From Reticulitermes speratus (taxonomy: Eukaryota; Arthropoda; Insecta; Blattodea; Rhinotermitidae): DNA of 64,000 bases. Where the stretch lies: assembly GCA_021186555.1 (NCBI GenBank), contig JAJKFL010000042.1, positions 23,559,521 through 23,623,520 of the forward strand. Reading direction: 5' to 3'. Below are positions 12,299-23,701 of this stretch, in pieces (the stretch's first letter is position 1; every line of letters starts with the position of its first letter). A program made the position numbers and the translations under genes. Below the pieces are notes generated by a model. It searched no databases and was not told the DNA's origin. It was given only the letters and a program-made list of their open reading frames with translations.

Positions 12299-13458
12299 TA
12301 TAACGATACAACAGCGGTACTTGTTTTAACAACTTTGTATTTATGAATGACATAAATCGCTTTCCAAATGACTTTCGATCTTCCTATATCTTAGGAGTGA
12401 GATTATCAGAGAAGAGAAACTACCTTCCAGTCTCCTGATGCTTTGAAATAACACTCTTACCCTCGCGCAAGTTTACGTTATAAAACGAGCATCCAAAGTG
12501 TTAAACGTGTGTAAATACAAGCGAACGGCAAGCAGTCACGTCACACATACACCAACAGAAACGAATGCAATCATTCTCCCCAAGGGCAAATATCGGAAAC
12601 AGCCTGAAGGATTAATTTTTGGATACGAAAGTTATCACAGTAAATTTCATTTAAATGCAGTGAAACAAGTCCAACAAGCACGTTACTGCAGGCCCTGTGT
12701 AAAACGAATATCACACAGACAGCACATAATGTGCTTTGGACGTGACACACGTCAAACGTCAGGTTCAGAATCTCCAATTTAAACAACTGAAACATGAAAT
12801 TTTTTAATTCGATTGTACAGAGATACCACGACTCGGTTGATATGCCACTCTATATGAAAAAATATATTTAGAGCACTCAGTCAGGCCGTTAACTGTCTGA
12901 GGTTGTTCCAATATAAAAATTAATCCTTACTTACCACAATGTCGCAGACAGTAATGGAAGTAATCCTACCGCTTTTCATAGAGACAGCGGATTTAAATTT
13001 TTCTCTGTAGACCCAGCCAATCTGATTTTGTAGCCGTTTTCTTCAGTCACTTCCGGTAAATATGTGGAAAGTACTCTACGTAGGTCACTACAGCCAGTGT
13101 CAGTTTAAACCCAACTCACTATTCACTGACAATCCTATAAATTTCTGCCATTAAATCCTACCGATGGAAATGTTCGATAAACAACTGTGAATAAAATAAA
13201 CACAATTTTTTATGTTTCCGACAGAGAAACAAAACAAAGTACATAAGCCATTGTGTTCCTTAATACATTTAAAGCCTACTGTTTTACACGTACTCACACT
13301 CAAGAGAATGCGATATGCTTGTCTTTATAATCTACAGCATTGTGCCACAATCTTACCCTCCGATCAAAATACTGCCATCTAAGCAAATACCCGTATACGT
13401 TATTTCTTTCCTTAGTCTTTCTATTGACACACAAAGTAATAAGCAATATACAGTATAT
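12299..13458. other. No gene recognised
   Basis: This is unique-looking AT-rich sequence. Short open frames on both strands have no recognisable domain. Confidence 0.5.
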
Positions 13459-13615
13459 CACGCATGTAGGTATGTGTATGTGGGTATATATGTATGTATT
13501 ATGTATGTATGTATGTGTGTACGTGTATGTATGTATGTACGTACGTACTTATGTATGTATGCATGGGTATATGTACGCATGTATGTATGTATTTATACAT
13601 ATGTATGTGTGTTGA
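13459..13615. repeat. TATG/TACG microsatellite, left of the 58-bp satellite
   Basis: Imperfect tgta/tatg tetranucleotides with acgt variants. The Cys/Tyr/Met/Val-rich open frames over it are translation artefacts. Confidence 0.95.
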
Positions 13616-13780
13616 TTACTGGCTCTTCGGTTATTTTACGATTGTCTATCTACTACTGAGATTACGAAGCCTCGAACATGGTGCGATGATTGCGAATTCT
13701 GTATTGGAAGAGATCTGAAAGCAAATATTCGTGGACTGTTTTAAGGCATCGTACAAATAAATTACAGACGGACACAAAAA

Positions 13781-15346
13781 CCATCAGTTGCGGTAGGCAG
13801 TGTGATATCGAGATTGGAACGGCTGCAAGTGATACTAACCATCAGTTGCGGTAGGCAATGTGATATCGAGATTGGAACGGCTGCAAGTGATACTAACCAT
13901 CAGTTGCGGTAGGCAATGTGATATCGAGATTGGAACGGCTGCAAGTGATACTAACCATCAGTTGCGGTAGGCAATGTGATATCGAGATTGGAACGGCTGC
14001 AAGTGATACTAACCATCAGTTGCGGTAGGCAATGTGATATCGAGATTGGAACGGCTGCAAGTGATACTAACCATCAGTTGCGGTAGGCAGTGTGATATCG
14101 AGATTGGAACGGCTGCAAGTAATACTAACCATCAGTTGCGGTAGGCAATGTGACATCGAGATTGGAACGGCTGCAAGTGATACTAACCATCAGTTGCGGT
14201 AGGCAATGTGACATCGAGATTGGAACGGCTGCAAGTGATACTAATCATCAGTTGCGGTACGCAATGTGACATCGAGATTGGAACGGCTTCAAGTGATACT
14301 AACCATCAGTTGCGGTAGGCAATGTGATATCGAGATTGGAACGGCTGCAAGTGATACTAACCATCAGTTGCGGTAGGCAATGTGATATCGAGATTGGAAC
14401 GGCTGCAAGTGATACTAACCATCAGTTGCGGTAGGCAATGTGATATCGAGATTGGAACGGCTGCAAGTGATACTAACCATCAGTTGCGGTAGGCAGTGTG
14501 ATATCGAGATTGGAACGGCTGCAAGTGATACTAACCATCAGTTGCGGTAGGCAATGTGACATCGAGATTGGAACGGCTGCAAGTGATACTAACCATCAGT
14601 TGCGGTAGGCAATGTGATATCGAGATTGGAACGGCTGCAAGTGATACTAACCATCAGTTGCGGTAGGCAGTGTGATATCGAGATTGGAACGGCTGCAAGT
14701 GATACTAACCATCAGTTGCGGTAGGCAATGTGATATCGAGATTGGAACGGCTGCAAGTGATACTAACCATCAGTTGCGGTAGGCAATGTGATATCGAGAT
14801 TGGAACGGCTGCAAGTGATACTAACCATCAGTTGCGGTAGGCAATGTGATATCGAGATTGGAACGGCTGCAAGTGATACTAACCATCAGTTGCGGTAGGC
14901 AGTGTGATATCGAGATTGGAACGGCTGCAAGTGATACTAACCATCAGTTGCGGTAGGCAGTGTGATATCGAGATTGGAACGGCTGCAAGTGATACTAACC
15001 ATCAGTTGCGGTAGGCAATGTGATATCGAGATTGGAACGGCTGCAAGTGATACTAACCATCAGTTGCGGTAGGCAATGTGATATCGAGATTGGAACGGCT
15101 GCAAGTGATACTAACCATCAGTTGCGGTAGGCAGTGTGATATCGAGATTGGAACGGCTGCAAGTGATACTAACCATCAGTTGCGGTAGGCAGTGTGATAT
15201 CGAGATTGGAACGGCTGCAAGTGATACTAACCATCAGTTGCGGTAGGCAATGTGATATCGAGATTGGAACGGCTGCAAGTGATACTAACCATCAGTTGCG
15301 GTAGGCAATGTGATATCGAGATTGGAACGGCTGCAAGTGATACTAA
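13781..15346. repeat. 58-bp satellite, exactly 27 tandem units
   Basis: The unit begins ccatcagttgcggtaggca and ends ggctgcaagtgatactaa. The array length is exactly 27 x 58 = 1566 bp, so there is no net indel. Variation is confined to a few sites, mainly caGtg versus caAtg and gaTatc versus gaCatc. The G variant is at units 1, 6, 13, 16, 20, 21, 24 and 25, and the last eight units follow a GGAA-GGAA order. The array lies between two TATG microsatellites. It has no coding sense, since 58 is not a multiple of three and the frames close. Confidence 0.97.
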
Positions 15347-15356
15347 CCCCCTCTGC

Positions 15357-15775
15357 TGTGTGTGTGAGTATGCATGTACGTATGCACGTATATATGTATG
15401 CATGTATATATGTACGTACGGATGTATGTGCATATGCACGTATGTATGTATGTACGTATATATGTACGTATGTATGTATGTATGTAGGTATGTATGTATG
15501 CATGTACGTACGTATACACCTATGTATGTACGTATATATGTACCTATGTATGTATGTACGTATGTATGTATGTATGTATGTATGTAGGTATGTATGTATT
15601 ATGAGTGTGTATGTGCGTGTGTATGTCTGTATTTATGTATGTGTGTGTAAGTACGTATGTATGTATGTACGTATGCCTGAATGCACGTATGTACCCGCCT
15701 AGGTATATGTCTGTCTGTAGGTATGTATGTGTATGTATGTACTAGTAAGTGTACATGTCTGTATGTAGGGCAGCA
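15357..15775. repeat. TATG/TACG microsatellite, right of the 58-bp satellite
   Basis: About 400 bp of imperfect tgta/cgta tetranucleotides, similar to the block at 13459-13615. Long overlapping frames on both strands are artefacts of the repeat. Confidence 0.95.
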
Positions 15776-17113
15776 GTGGGGACGGAAGTACTGTTTATTT
15801 GCAATCTGGATGAAGTCTCGAATTTTCATATTCACACATCAGGAATTCCACGATACACAGGATGAAAATCGTATTTGTCACTTGTGTACATACTGCAGCT
15901 AACAAGATGTACAAATTCATAATATCCTCTCACTTCCAATTCAAAGCTCTAAGACGGCAGATATTTTCCTTCATGCATACATTGCACGTAATGATCGCCG
16001 TCACGAACAAGCCTCACCCTTCCTCCTTTTCCACCATCCTAGACAATGCCATTTAACGTGATTTTTCCTTATCCAGTTATAAGAAAAGATTCCTCAATAC
16101 ATGAACAAAGGGGCCTTTTGATATATGACGGTGGAACTTTAAGTAGGGGCTACAATACAGAGAAATGGACGTCCTTTGTTAGTTAGATCTCGCGTGATAA
16201 TTGTACACCTACGCCGTATTGACTCTTTGCGTAGTGACGGAATTTATCGCCTCAAATTATTGTAGGGTTATGAAATCTACAAGGAGGCATAGAAGGCATA
16301 AAGAAACCAAAGACATACATTTATATCATAAAACTTCATGGAGAAACAGCACTTGCACATACTGTATAACTGTGTGTGGATGTGAACGAATGTTTTTATT
16401 CTTTCCAACACTGATCATTTATCTCGTCAGCTTCTGTTTTATACATTTATTTGTTCTCCTATTTTAAGTGTAGTTTTATTCGCTATAGTGATATATGAAA
16501 TCGATATCAGAAAACTAAATTGTAAATATCCGAAATGTATTGAACTCATGACTGGAATGTTATGTGTTGCAGGGTTCCATCAGAATAGCGAGTTTCTTTA
16601 TCAGCTAAATGTCTTTGAAGAAGGCGTGTTACAGAAGTAGTTAACTGATTACATTTGTCGGTCTGTCATTCTATCAGTCAGTAACAGAGTCAGTTAAAGT
16701 AACAGATTTATAAATTAATATCTGGAGACAAGAAACAAGTCGAATCTGGGAGTACCGAAAGTCTTCACACGAAAGGGTGCTGAAAAGTGATGCCATCTAA
16801 TTGTTTTCCTTATGACAAACTCACGTAGGATTACAAACTTAAATGTTTTCAATTCGTTAAACGTTTCCGCCCGGCAGGACCGAATTTTATATTTCTGCCG
16901 CCAGAGGGCTCTGAATTGTTTCCGTAAATATGGCGGAGTGTAATGTATATCAGCGCAGATGAAACAGGCCTCCCTGAACCTGAGTGAAAAACAACGGAGC
17001 ACAAACTGCAACTGCGGTACTGTGAAACACTGGGAAAACTGAAACAGGACTTCGAAGAGTTCGTCGTCACATGTAGCAATGTGGCAATTGCTGGACCGCA
17101 TACAAGTGCGAGG
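15776..17113. other. No gene recognised; one possible DNA-transposon end
   Basis: This is mostly unique sequence. At 16768-16800 the words ggtgctgaaaagtgatgcc resemble the ends of some mariner-like elements, but no matching opposite end or transposase frame was found. Bases 16975-17110 look like a decayed coding remnant that I cannot name. Confidence 0.35.
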
Positions 17114-17880
17114 TCTGAGTGACCATGAATTGCGACTGGTGCCTTTGGTCCATCCCTTTTCAGAAGCGACTTCGCAATAGGCCAGATTGCTTGAGGCGTG
17201 ACTTCACAGGTACCTGTACCTACTCTTGTTTCCCATCCTACAAGTGCCTTTCTCTGAGTCATCTTCTAATGGTTCTACCGACCAAGTATATTGCAGCTTC
17301 AAATGACGGATCCCGGGTTTCTTGCCACAATTTTCTGGGCCCCTGTTTCTCTTTCAGCAAGCGATCTAAACCAGGTAGACCGTTATTTAGGTCATAAAGT
17401 GTGATTTTACTTGTCGCCTAGCTATATTCAAAGGCTACAGAGGCTGTAAATTCGCTGGCCGCTTTATCGGCTTCTTCCGCAGGGTTAATTTTCATTCTAT
17501 GGTAAATTAATTCAGAGGTGAGGCTTTGAAACAATTCCGAATCTATGATTTTTTTCTACAGGGGCCAAAGGATACGTAATTCTAACATGTTCCAGTATGT
17601 GGAAGATTATTGGTAGGTGATCTGAGTCCAGCACGTCGGATACAATGATACCTGACTGTCGGATATTCTGGCGAACCACAACATGAAGCACGTTACCGTT
17701 GCCCGCTGGGGAGTAGTGAGTGGGACATTGTGGCGCTGAAATTTCATATTCATTTGCATCAAACCATTCTTGGGGGAAGAACCCCCGAGCTAAACCAGTA
17801 CATCTTCGTACTTCTGCGATAGTTGTTAACGTCATCAAGAATTTGAAGGAACGAAACAGGTAGTCGCTGCATGCACACAG
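17114..17880 (-). pseudogene. Jockey-type non-LTR retrotransposon fragment (endonuclease to start of RT region)
   Basis: Reading on the minus strand from about 17810, the fragment gives the end of an apurinic-type endonuclease domain (FDANEYEISAPQCPTHYSPAG, then the catalytic block VLDSDHLPIIFHILEHV near 17615). It continues with linker blocks INPAEEADKAASEFTASVAF, LYDLNNGLPGLDRLLKE, WQETRDPSFEAAI, IRRMTQRKALVGWETRVG and IWPIAKSLLKRDGPKAP. The frame shifts and has stops between blocks, and the reverse transcriptase core is missing below 17114. It is the same family style as the C-terminal fragment at 31000-31590. Confidence 0.85.
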
Positions 17881-17883
17881 CAG

Positions 17884-17985
17884 CAAAGTAAAAGGTAAGG
17901 CAATCCCATTACAGGCCTGGAGAGGCCCATAGGATTCCAGGAGGTTGAGGCTCCCAGATTTCAAGACAGTCGGCACATGAACAGC
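17884..17985 (-). mobile_element. 3' fragment of the SINE family seen at 40665-40968
   Basis: About 100 bp match the 40668-40745 copy almost word for word (gcaatcccattacaggcct, caggaggttgaggctcccag, cggcacatgaa). Only the non-tRNA tail is present. It abuts the jockey fragment on its upstream side. Confidence 0.8.
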
Positions 17986-18669
17986 AGCAAAGTACAAAGT
18001 GGATTTCTCGCTACAGCGCCACTTTTTCTCAGAGCTTCTTGGCCAGCCCTCTTTCCTGTCCTTACTCTTCTCCCAGGCCTGGGGCGCCCTATTTCCTCCT
18101 TTCTTCCCCCTTCGCAGTCTATTTTCATTTCTTCGACTTCATCCTGTAGCACCTACTCCCCTACTTAAGGAACGGCCCTCTTCCTCTCGGTACTTGTCAC
18201 CCCAGCACCATAGAGATCGTCTGCCTACTATGTTCCCGATCCGTCAATTTTCTTCTTTTATGCTCTTTTTCTCTTTGCTTCTCTTATATTTTTTTGTTTT
18301 TCCTCTCTTTTTCGTTTTTTTACGTCTCACCTTCCTGCACCTGGCGGTGGCCTCATGTTGCTCGGCAGCTTTCCCTCAAAGTACCACCTTGGCAACTCCC
18401 TTCCTCTCCTTTACCCTTCAGAGTCTACACCGCTCCACTAACCCAATTGGCTAGTGCCAGGTCCTCTGATAACCAGTCACTAAACAGAGGGAAGAGGAGT
18501 CTGCACAAACGCGCCCGAAGCTACGGAGGATGTAATGTACTTCGTTATTGTGAGATTTTCTGACAATACACCTCGAACTTAGCTGCAATGTACTTCTTAA
18601 TGGCATGCAGACACTACTCGTTTCTTTCCTTGGTGAGTGAAAACAACCAACCAACCAACCAACCAACCA
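17986..18669. other. Pyrimidine-rich stretch ending in (AACC)n; no gene
   Basis: Bases 18000-18450 are strongly C/T-biased on the plus strand, giving long Phe/Ser/Leu-rich frames that have no domain. The region ends with an (aacc)n microsatellite at 18641-18674, which could be the 3' tail of an old retroposon. I cannot assign it. Confidence 0.4.
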
Positions 18670-18752
18670 ACCAAAGAGCTAAATAAGGGCGGAGACTTGT
18701 GCTTCGCACAAGTCGACGTCCCTCGGTTTGTTTAGCCATTCCTGCGTTTGAC
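18670..18752 (+). repeat. Dispersed repeat, copy 1 (inverted relative to 31866-31948)
   Basis: It contains agagctaaataagggcgg, agtcgacgtccctcgg and gtttagccattcctgcgttt. The reverse complement of 31866-31948 has the same blocks in the same order, including the ccaaccaa edge. The family is unknown. Confidence 0.75.
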
Positions 18753-19313
18753 CGCATCGCTTGGCGGTGAGTGAAATACTGAGGCACGCAGTTATATAGG
18801 GAATGGTGTGGGAAGTGATTGGTTATCAGAGAAAATGGCGCTACGTCACTCAAAAAGCAAAATGTTTATACAAAAAGGTTACACTGAATAAAAATAGGCG
18901 TGTTTTATTACAAACAATTTTATATTTCTATTTCTATTATGCCGCGAAGAAGAATATTTCAAATGTGCCCCTAGCACTACAGACTTGAAAAACACTTATT
19001 TGGAAACAGTCGACGAAGTATAAACAATCTGCAGGCCAAATGAGAAGACTTTGAACGTTACAGCAAGCGGCAGATGTAGCGACCACGCTAATGGAAAGTG
19101 TTAAGTGGGACAGATAAAAACAATTCCGGATTCCAAGATTATAAATAAAATAGAACGTTGATTGTTTTTTCTGTGATAACTCGATTAAGAGATGTTTAAT
19201 TAAATGTGACGTATAGCTGTCTTCTCAATAAGAATTCTGGAGTTAGCTGAGTGATATATGGAATGGGCCTGTAGGCCTTAGGTTGAACATTTAAATACTG
19301 CACTCTTACTCAC
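18753..19313. other. No gene recognised; presumed Beat intron
   Basis: This follows the donor site of the Beat exon at 19314-19449 in the gene's direction. No further exon, branch to a second Ig domain, or stop codon exon was recognised. Confidence 0.5.
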
Positions 19314-19449
19314 CCATAACAGTCATGTTGGAGTTGTTGGCAACAGTTTCAAAACTCGGGGCCTCTGTAGATACTTCGCATTTATAATTGCCACTTGTGT
19401 TGAACTGAAGGTTGATCAGGGTCACTCTATTCATGTCAGAGTTCTGCAA
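19314..19449 (-). CDS. Beaten path (Beat) family protein, internal exon with second half of Ig domain
   Basis: This 136-nt exon encodes 45 residues and one extra base, continuing the Ig fold of the exon at 28820-29025. It carries the second Ig cysteine in the SGNYKCEVSTEAPSF block (Cys at residue 24), a strongly Beat-like segment, and three N-glycosylation sequons (NTS, NNS, NMT). The acceptor ttttgtttcag precedes 19449 and the donor GTGAGT follows 19314. It starts in phase 0, matching the phase-0 end of the upstream exon, and ends in phase 1, as is usual for an Ig module boundary. A second in-frame AG six bases into the exon could give a two-residue shorter variant. The next exon, expected below 19314, was not found. 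It may lie in the repeat-rich left part or outside the window. Confidence 0.87.
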
Positions 19450-19830
19450 CTGAAACAAAAAACAAATATTGTTATTATTGATTTACGGTATTTTTATTAA
19501 TTTTAAGTTTTACAAGAGGTCAAATTTAGACTTTATTACAAGTAGCACTCGCATGTGAGATTTTGAGTTTCTCTAGCGACCATAATAAACACTGCAGTCT
19601 TCTAAGTTGTAACACCGCGTAGTCTCGAACAAATGTACCGACTACAAACTTAAAAATGCACGGTGAATTAAGACTAAAAATGTACCGACGTTTCGTTTGA
19701 TCCTACTGCCTGCACCATTCACCCTAACTATCAATGCAAGAAATTAGAAATTATCGTTATGCAGTGGCCTCAAATGGCGTAATGTCAGCGCAAGTTTCTT
19801 AAAAATAGATCAGGTTCAGAATTTGAAATG

Positions 19831-19856
19831 ACACACACACACACACACACACACAA
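19831..19856. repeat. (AC)n microsatellite
   Basis: About 13 uninterrupted AC units. Confidence 0.95.
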
Positions 19857-20369
19857 TGTGGTAACCTCATATTCCTACGTAAGCTAAAAGCGCGGACCCA
19901 TGCGCGATCAGACAAAGACTGAGCCCCGGCTAACGAGGTGAGTTTCATTTCAGCACTTGCTGTGCTGTCAGTTTATAATACATAAAGTAGAAGCTATGAT
20001 GCACGAACTGTATGTGTGTCGTGTTTCATTTAGTTGAACAAACACGTTTGTGAAGTACACTGAATAATAAATGACATTTACTACAGAAATATATTTATAT
20101 TTACAGCGGGAAAAGGGTGAAAACACATGCATGTTTGTATTTCATTAGCCAGATGCTATTGGAAAATGTTTTTTTTTAAATACGAAAAAATAATAAATGT
20201 CTAAATGTTACTAAAATATTGTAAATTTTTTATAAAACAAACGACAGGAGAATATATTGTAGCGTAGTCATTATTCGTGCTTTTATATACGCATACGAAA
20301 TTAATAACCAAGCAACTTGATTGAAGACTCGAGTCTTCTTCGTTATGACACCTCGTGGTTTAGTAAATA

Positions 20370-20450
20370 GTTACCGACGTTTCAGAGTTATGCAAGAAGA
20401 TTTGAATCCTTATCAACACGGCTGTGGGAACCCCTAATCTCGCAACGTCT
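20370..20450 (+). repeat. Dispersed repeat with CGACGTTTC motif
   Basis: It starts at taccgacgtttcag and continues with cttatcaacacggctgtggg and atctcgcaacgtc. A related stretch is at 5876-5945 (catcagcacggctgtgag, atctcgcgacatg), and weaker ones are at 54830-55060. Confidence 0.55.
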
Positions 20451-20489
20451 TATTTATTTATTTATTTTATTTATTTATTTATTTTTTTT

Positions 20490-20748
20490 TTTGTGTATGG
20501 CTCGACAGCCTTATATGGGCCTGGGCCTCCTCGTTTCGTCGAGGCTTTACGACCACACTTTTTTAGACACACCACAGTCGGTAGGACTCCTCTGGACGAG
20601 GGACCAGCCCGTCGCAGAGACCTCTACCTGACAACACACAACACTCACAAGAGACAGACATCCATGCCCCCGGTGGGATTCGAACCCACGATCCTAGTAA
20701 GCGAGCGGCCGAAGACCCACGCCTTAGACCGCACGGCCACTGGGATCG
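20490..20748 (-). mobile_element. tRNA-derived SINE, copy A
   Basis: On the minus strand it starts gccgatcccagtggccgtgc, giving an A-box-like block, and has the B box GGTTCGAATCC within the tRNA-like head. The body continues through tgttgtgtgtt and gggactggtc-like segments to cgagccatacac and a poly-A tail (T-run on the plus strand at 20482-20493). It is flanked by tatttatttattta on both sides, which may be the target duplication but is also simple repeat. Pol III internal promoter boxes are typical of such SINEs. It lies in the Beat intron. Confidence 0.88.
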
Positions 20749-21242
20749 GCTATTTATTTATTTATCTTCCCAAATTCTCTCTCTACCGCCTGAAGCATGG
20801 GGACTGTAAATACAGTACAATTTTCTTCAAAATTTCTGTGATCTTCATTTTATCAGTTCTCATACATCACTCCTTCGAACACTCGAAGAATTTCTCACCG
20901 GTGTTCACCTCCATATTAGACAGCTGCTACCCTGCTGCATTAACGAATTTGCAGCTTATTCATCTACGTCTGTACTCCAGCGACTAAGTATAAATGACCA
21001 GTGCTGCAGTTTCCAATAGCAAAGTTGCCTGCCGATAGATACATAGAGAAGACACGCACTATTCCTTTAACCCCTACAATATTTCAATACAATATTTGTC
21101 CTTCCTCCACCGGAAATTTATTATATTTTGTTTCAAAGATTGTGCCATGATAAATGCAAGTATGTAATGAATATGTGTAAAGCAACAGATAATGAATATG
21201 AACAGCTGTGGTTACTTACTGCAGGTTTTGTATTCGACAAGT
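20749..21242. other. No gene recognised
   Basis: Unique AT-rich intronic sequence. Confidence 0.5.
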
Positions 21243-22557
21243 TTTAAATGTTCGGACTCATAATTATCCGTAATAAGGCACTGTGGGGTCGCCAGCGACC
21301 CTGCATAGGGTAACGTGCATTGTACCCATGCACCGAATTGTGTTAGAATCTTCTTGATCAGTGTACCTTCTGTGTTCACCGAGTTGTTGAGGCCACGTTA
21401 GCAGTTCCGTTCCAGCAGCCCTCGTGTGTGAATTTCACGTTCGGCGCCCTAATCGTCCCCACGATGTATTTTGTGTTACTTCTTTTTCCAAAGTAATTTA
21501 TTTATTCGTTGTACGTTATACTTCTACTGCAAATATATCAGTAAAACTTGTTGCAGACAATATATAATATATTAACGCCATTACACGCAGGATGATCAGA
21601 AACATACTCTTGCAGGATTTAAATGGTGACAATGAGAGTAGGGAAGACAACTGCCCTTTTTGAGTTACTTAATCTGAGTGGAGTGTTAAGTGTTAAAGAC
21701 AGCCCAACTGTCTGCTGAAATCATGTGGTGTAAGACTTTTAATCCTCCACACTGGACAGCATCAATGAGGAATGCCCGATATAAAATTTTATAGAAATCT
21801 CTCGGATTTAACGACAAAGATTCTAGGAATGAAAGGAGAAAATAATGCGAAGAATACAAGAAATTTGTTTTCAGGGAAAATATTTGATTCAAGTACTTTG
21901 TTCCCCCTAAAACATTTGTTAATTTTGTCCGGTTTTATGTATTTGGACATGTATAATAGGGACTTGAAGGTCTGAGTGAAAATATTAATAATCTTATTAG
22001 AAGGTGCAATTAACCACAAGAACATTAACTATAATAACGTTATGAATTTTTGTATTAAAATTAAGGCACTGTTTATGAAAAACTGAAAATCTTGATTAAT
22101 ATTTTCCAGTTTCATTTATTTTAACATGTATTATTGGAATTTGAAGATTTGAGTGAAACTTTTAATAACATTATTACAAAGCGCAACTAACCACAGTACC
22201 GTGTATTACGACGACAGTGACATTAATTTTCTTCTATTAAAATACCGACATTGTTTGTGAATATTTAAAAGATTAATCAATTTCGTCGAGCTTTATTTAT
22301 TTGAACAAGTATTACTGGGACTTAAAATGTGCGAAAATTTCAATAATATTATAAAAACGCAAAATTAATCACAATAACATTTACTATAACAATGATATTA
22401 ATTTGCTTGTATTAAAGTAATGACACTGATTATGAGGAAGTGCATCATTAACAGAATTTAATTGTGTTGTTACAATGAATATTAATAATAAATGGGGTCA
22501 CTCACGACCCCACAATCTATTATTTTTATGGTCATTCCACGGCGCCTTTCTAGGGTT
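21243..22557. mobile_element. Possible non-autonomous piggyBac-like element
   Basis: The right end reads CTTTCTAGGG followed by TTAA, which matches the typical piggyBac terminus (TTAA then CCCTAGAAAG on the other strand). About 42 bp inside each end there is a subterminal palindrome, gtggggtcgccagcgaccc on the left (21284) and its inverted relative ggggtcactcacgacccc on the right (22494). A TTAA occurs at the matching distance on the left (21243), but the left terminal bases do not show CCCTAG, so that end is mutated or misplaced. No transposase is encoded. The interior holds three 178-bp tandem repeats. Confidence 0.5.
21921..22455. repeat. Three degenerate tandem repeats of about 178 bp
   Basis: Units start near 21921, 22099 and 22279. 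Each shows the same order of words: tttatttatttgaacatgta-like, ttatt-ggactt, gagtgaaaa, aataataatattat, a gcaa-ttaaccaca block, an ataacgataattaat block, tattaaaat, gacactgtttatga. Divergence between units looks to be roughly 25-30 percent by eye. Confidence 0.8.
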
Positions 22558-23574
22558 AAATTCATGGAAGTTTTACTACAAAAGCTGAAAGTCACTCATC
22601 TGGTCAATAGCTTTAAGCAACTTACATAACCAGAAGCTTCACTAACGTGTTCAAAAGACACCGCAATTACAAAATATCGTGAGCCATACGGATCTATCAA
22701 ATCCACAATCTTACACCCTTTTTCTTTAATATTCACTTGAAGTTTAAGAGCACATCTACGCCTTGGCCTCCAAAGTCGTCTCATACCTTCCTGTGCTTTA
22801 CAAACTAATATTTGTGTGAATTGCTCATGTTCCCCCTGAATGCTACATGTTTCGCCAATTTTTCATGTTCATCAGTTTAAAGAACGTGTAAAGCACCATT
22901 ATTATATATCGTAAATACTCATGTATGTATTCACGTACATATATAGATATATATATATATATAGCTTCATGTAATCACGGAGGACATTGAAATTATTCAG
23001 AACTAATTTGTTTAAACTGAAATGCCAAACACAGGTATAAAAATGCTTGAGCCTATTCACTTAACAGAAATGACCGCTAAGCGCAAAAACATCAAAAAGT
23101 GCTTGTGATTGAATTAATGACTGAGTAAGCGATTGCGTGAGTGAGTGAGAGAGTGAATGAATAAGTGAGAGAATGAGGGACAGAGTGAATGAGTGAGAAC
23201 ATGTAAATTTTCTCCGGCCCAGAGACCGCAAGCTAAAGGACGGAGTCAGCATTCTGCAGTGACTTTCGTCATATACAAGACCACTGAACTTCAAATATTT
23301 TATTCTGGTACGAATATTAACAAGTGCCACTTTGCTTTAAGGATCGACATTACACACAACCCTCGATATTAAAGTATCAATGCTACCTGGTTATTTTGCC
23401 GACAGCAGAGTATTAGGCATTTTTCCTAATTAGAAGACGGAAGGAATGCAAGGCTCTTTTGAATATAGAAGGTAAAATAAAACACATTTCGCGTTGAAAG
23501 GTTGTCTCCTTTGGGGAGATTACCAGTGATAACGTCTCATTGATTTAAACACCCGCAAGTAGTAAGGTAAATCT
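22558..23574. other. No gene recognised; (TA)n and degenerate (GAGT)n runs
   Basis: A TA-rich run is at 22937-22964 and an imperfect gagtgagtgaga simple repeat at about 23115-23200. Small open frames are not supported. Confidence 0.5.
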
Positions 23575-23701
23575 TGAGGTCTCCGTTCTTCTCGGTGTGG
23601 CGCTGCGTCACTGGGTGGTTGGTGCCCGACGGTGTGTCGAAACGTCTGGACACCTATCACCGAGTGACACGGCACGGCATCCAAGACGAACGGAGACCTC
23701 A
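23575..23701. repeat. Fold-back repeat with GAGGTCTCCGTT ends
   Basis: The left arm 23575-23617 (tgaggtctccgttcttctc ... gcgtcactgggtg) is the inverted match of 23658-23701 (caccgagtgacac ... gaacggagacctca), with several mismatches. The loop holds a cgaaacgtc motif. A related half copy is at 51325-51420. Confidence 0.75.

Noticed and set aside
13315..13718. Overlapping Cys/Tyr/Met-rich open frames
   Set aside because: They are translations of a TATG microsatellite and have no domain, start context or splice support.
13781..15346. CRISPR-like array
   Set aside because: Units are head-to-tail with no variable spacers; this is a eukaryotic satellite.
15227..15835. Several open frames on both strands at the end of the 58-bp array
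   Set aside because: They read satellite then microsatellite; length comes from lack of stops in the simple repeat.
17999..18454. 151-codon open frame as a membrane protein
   Set aside because: The hydrophobic look comes from a C/T-rich strand bias; no start context, domain or splice signals.
20640..20748. True tRNA gene at the tRNA-like sequence
   Set aside because: The tRNA-like head continues into a SINE body with a poly-A tail and recurs at four other places; the cloverleaf is imperfect.
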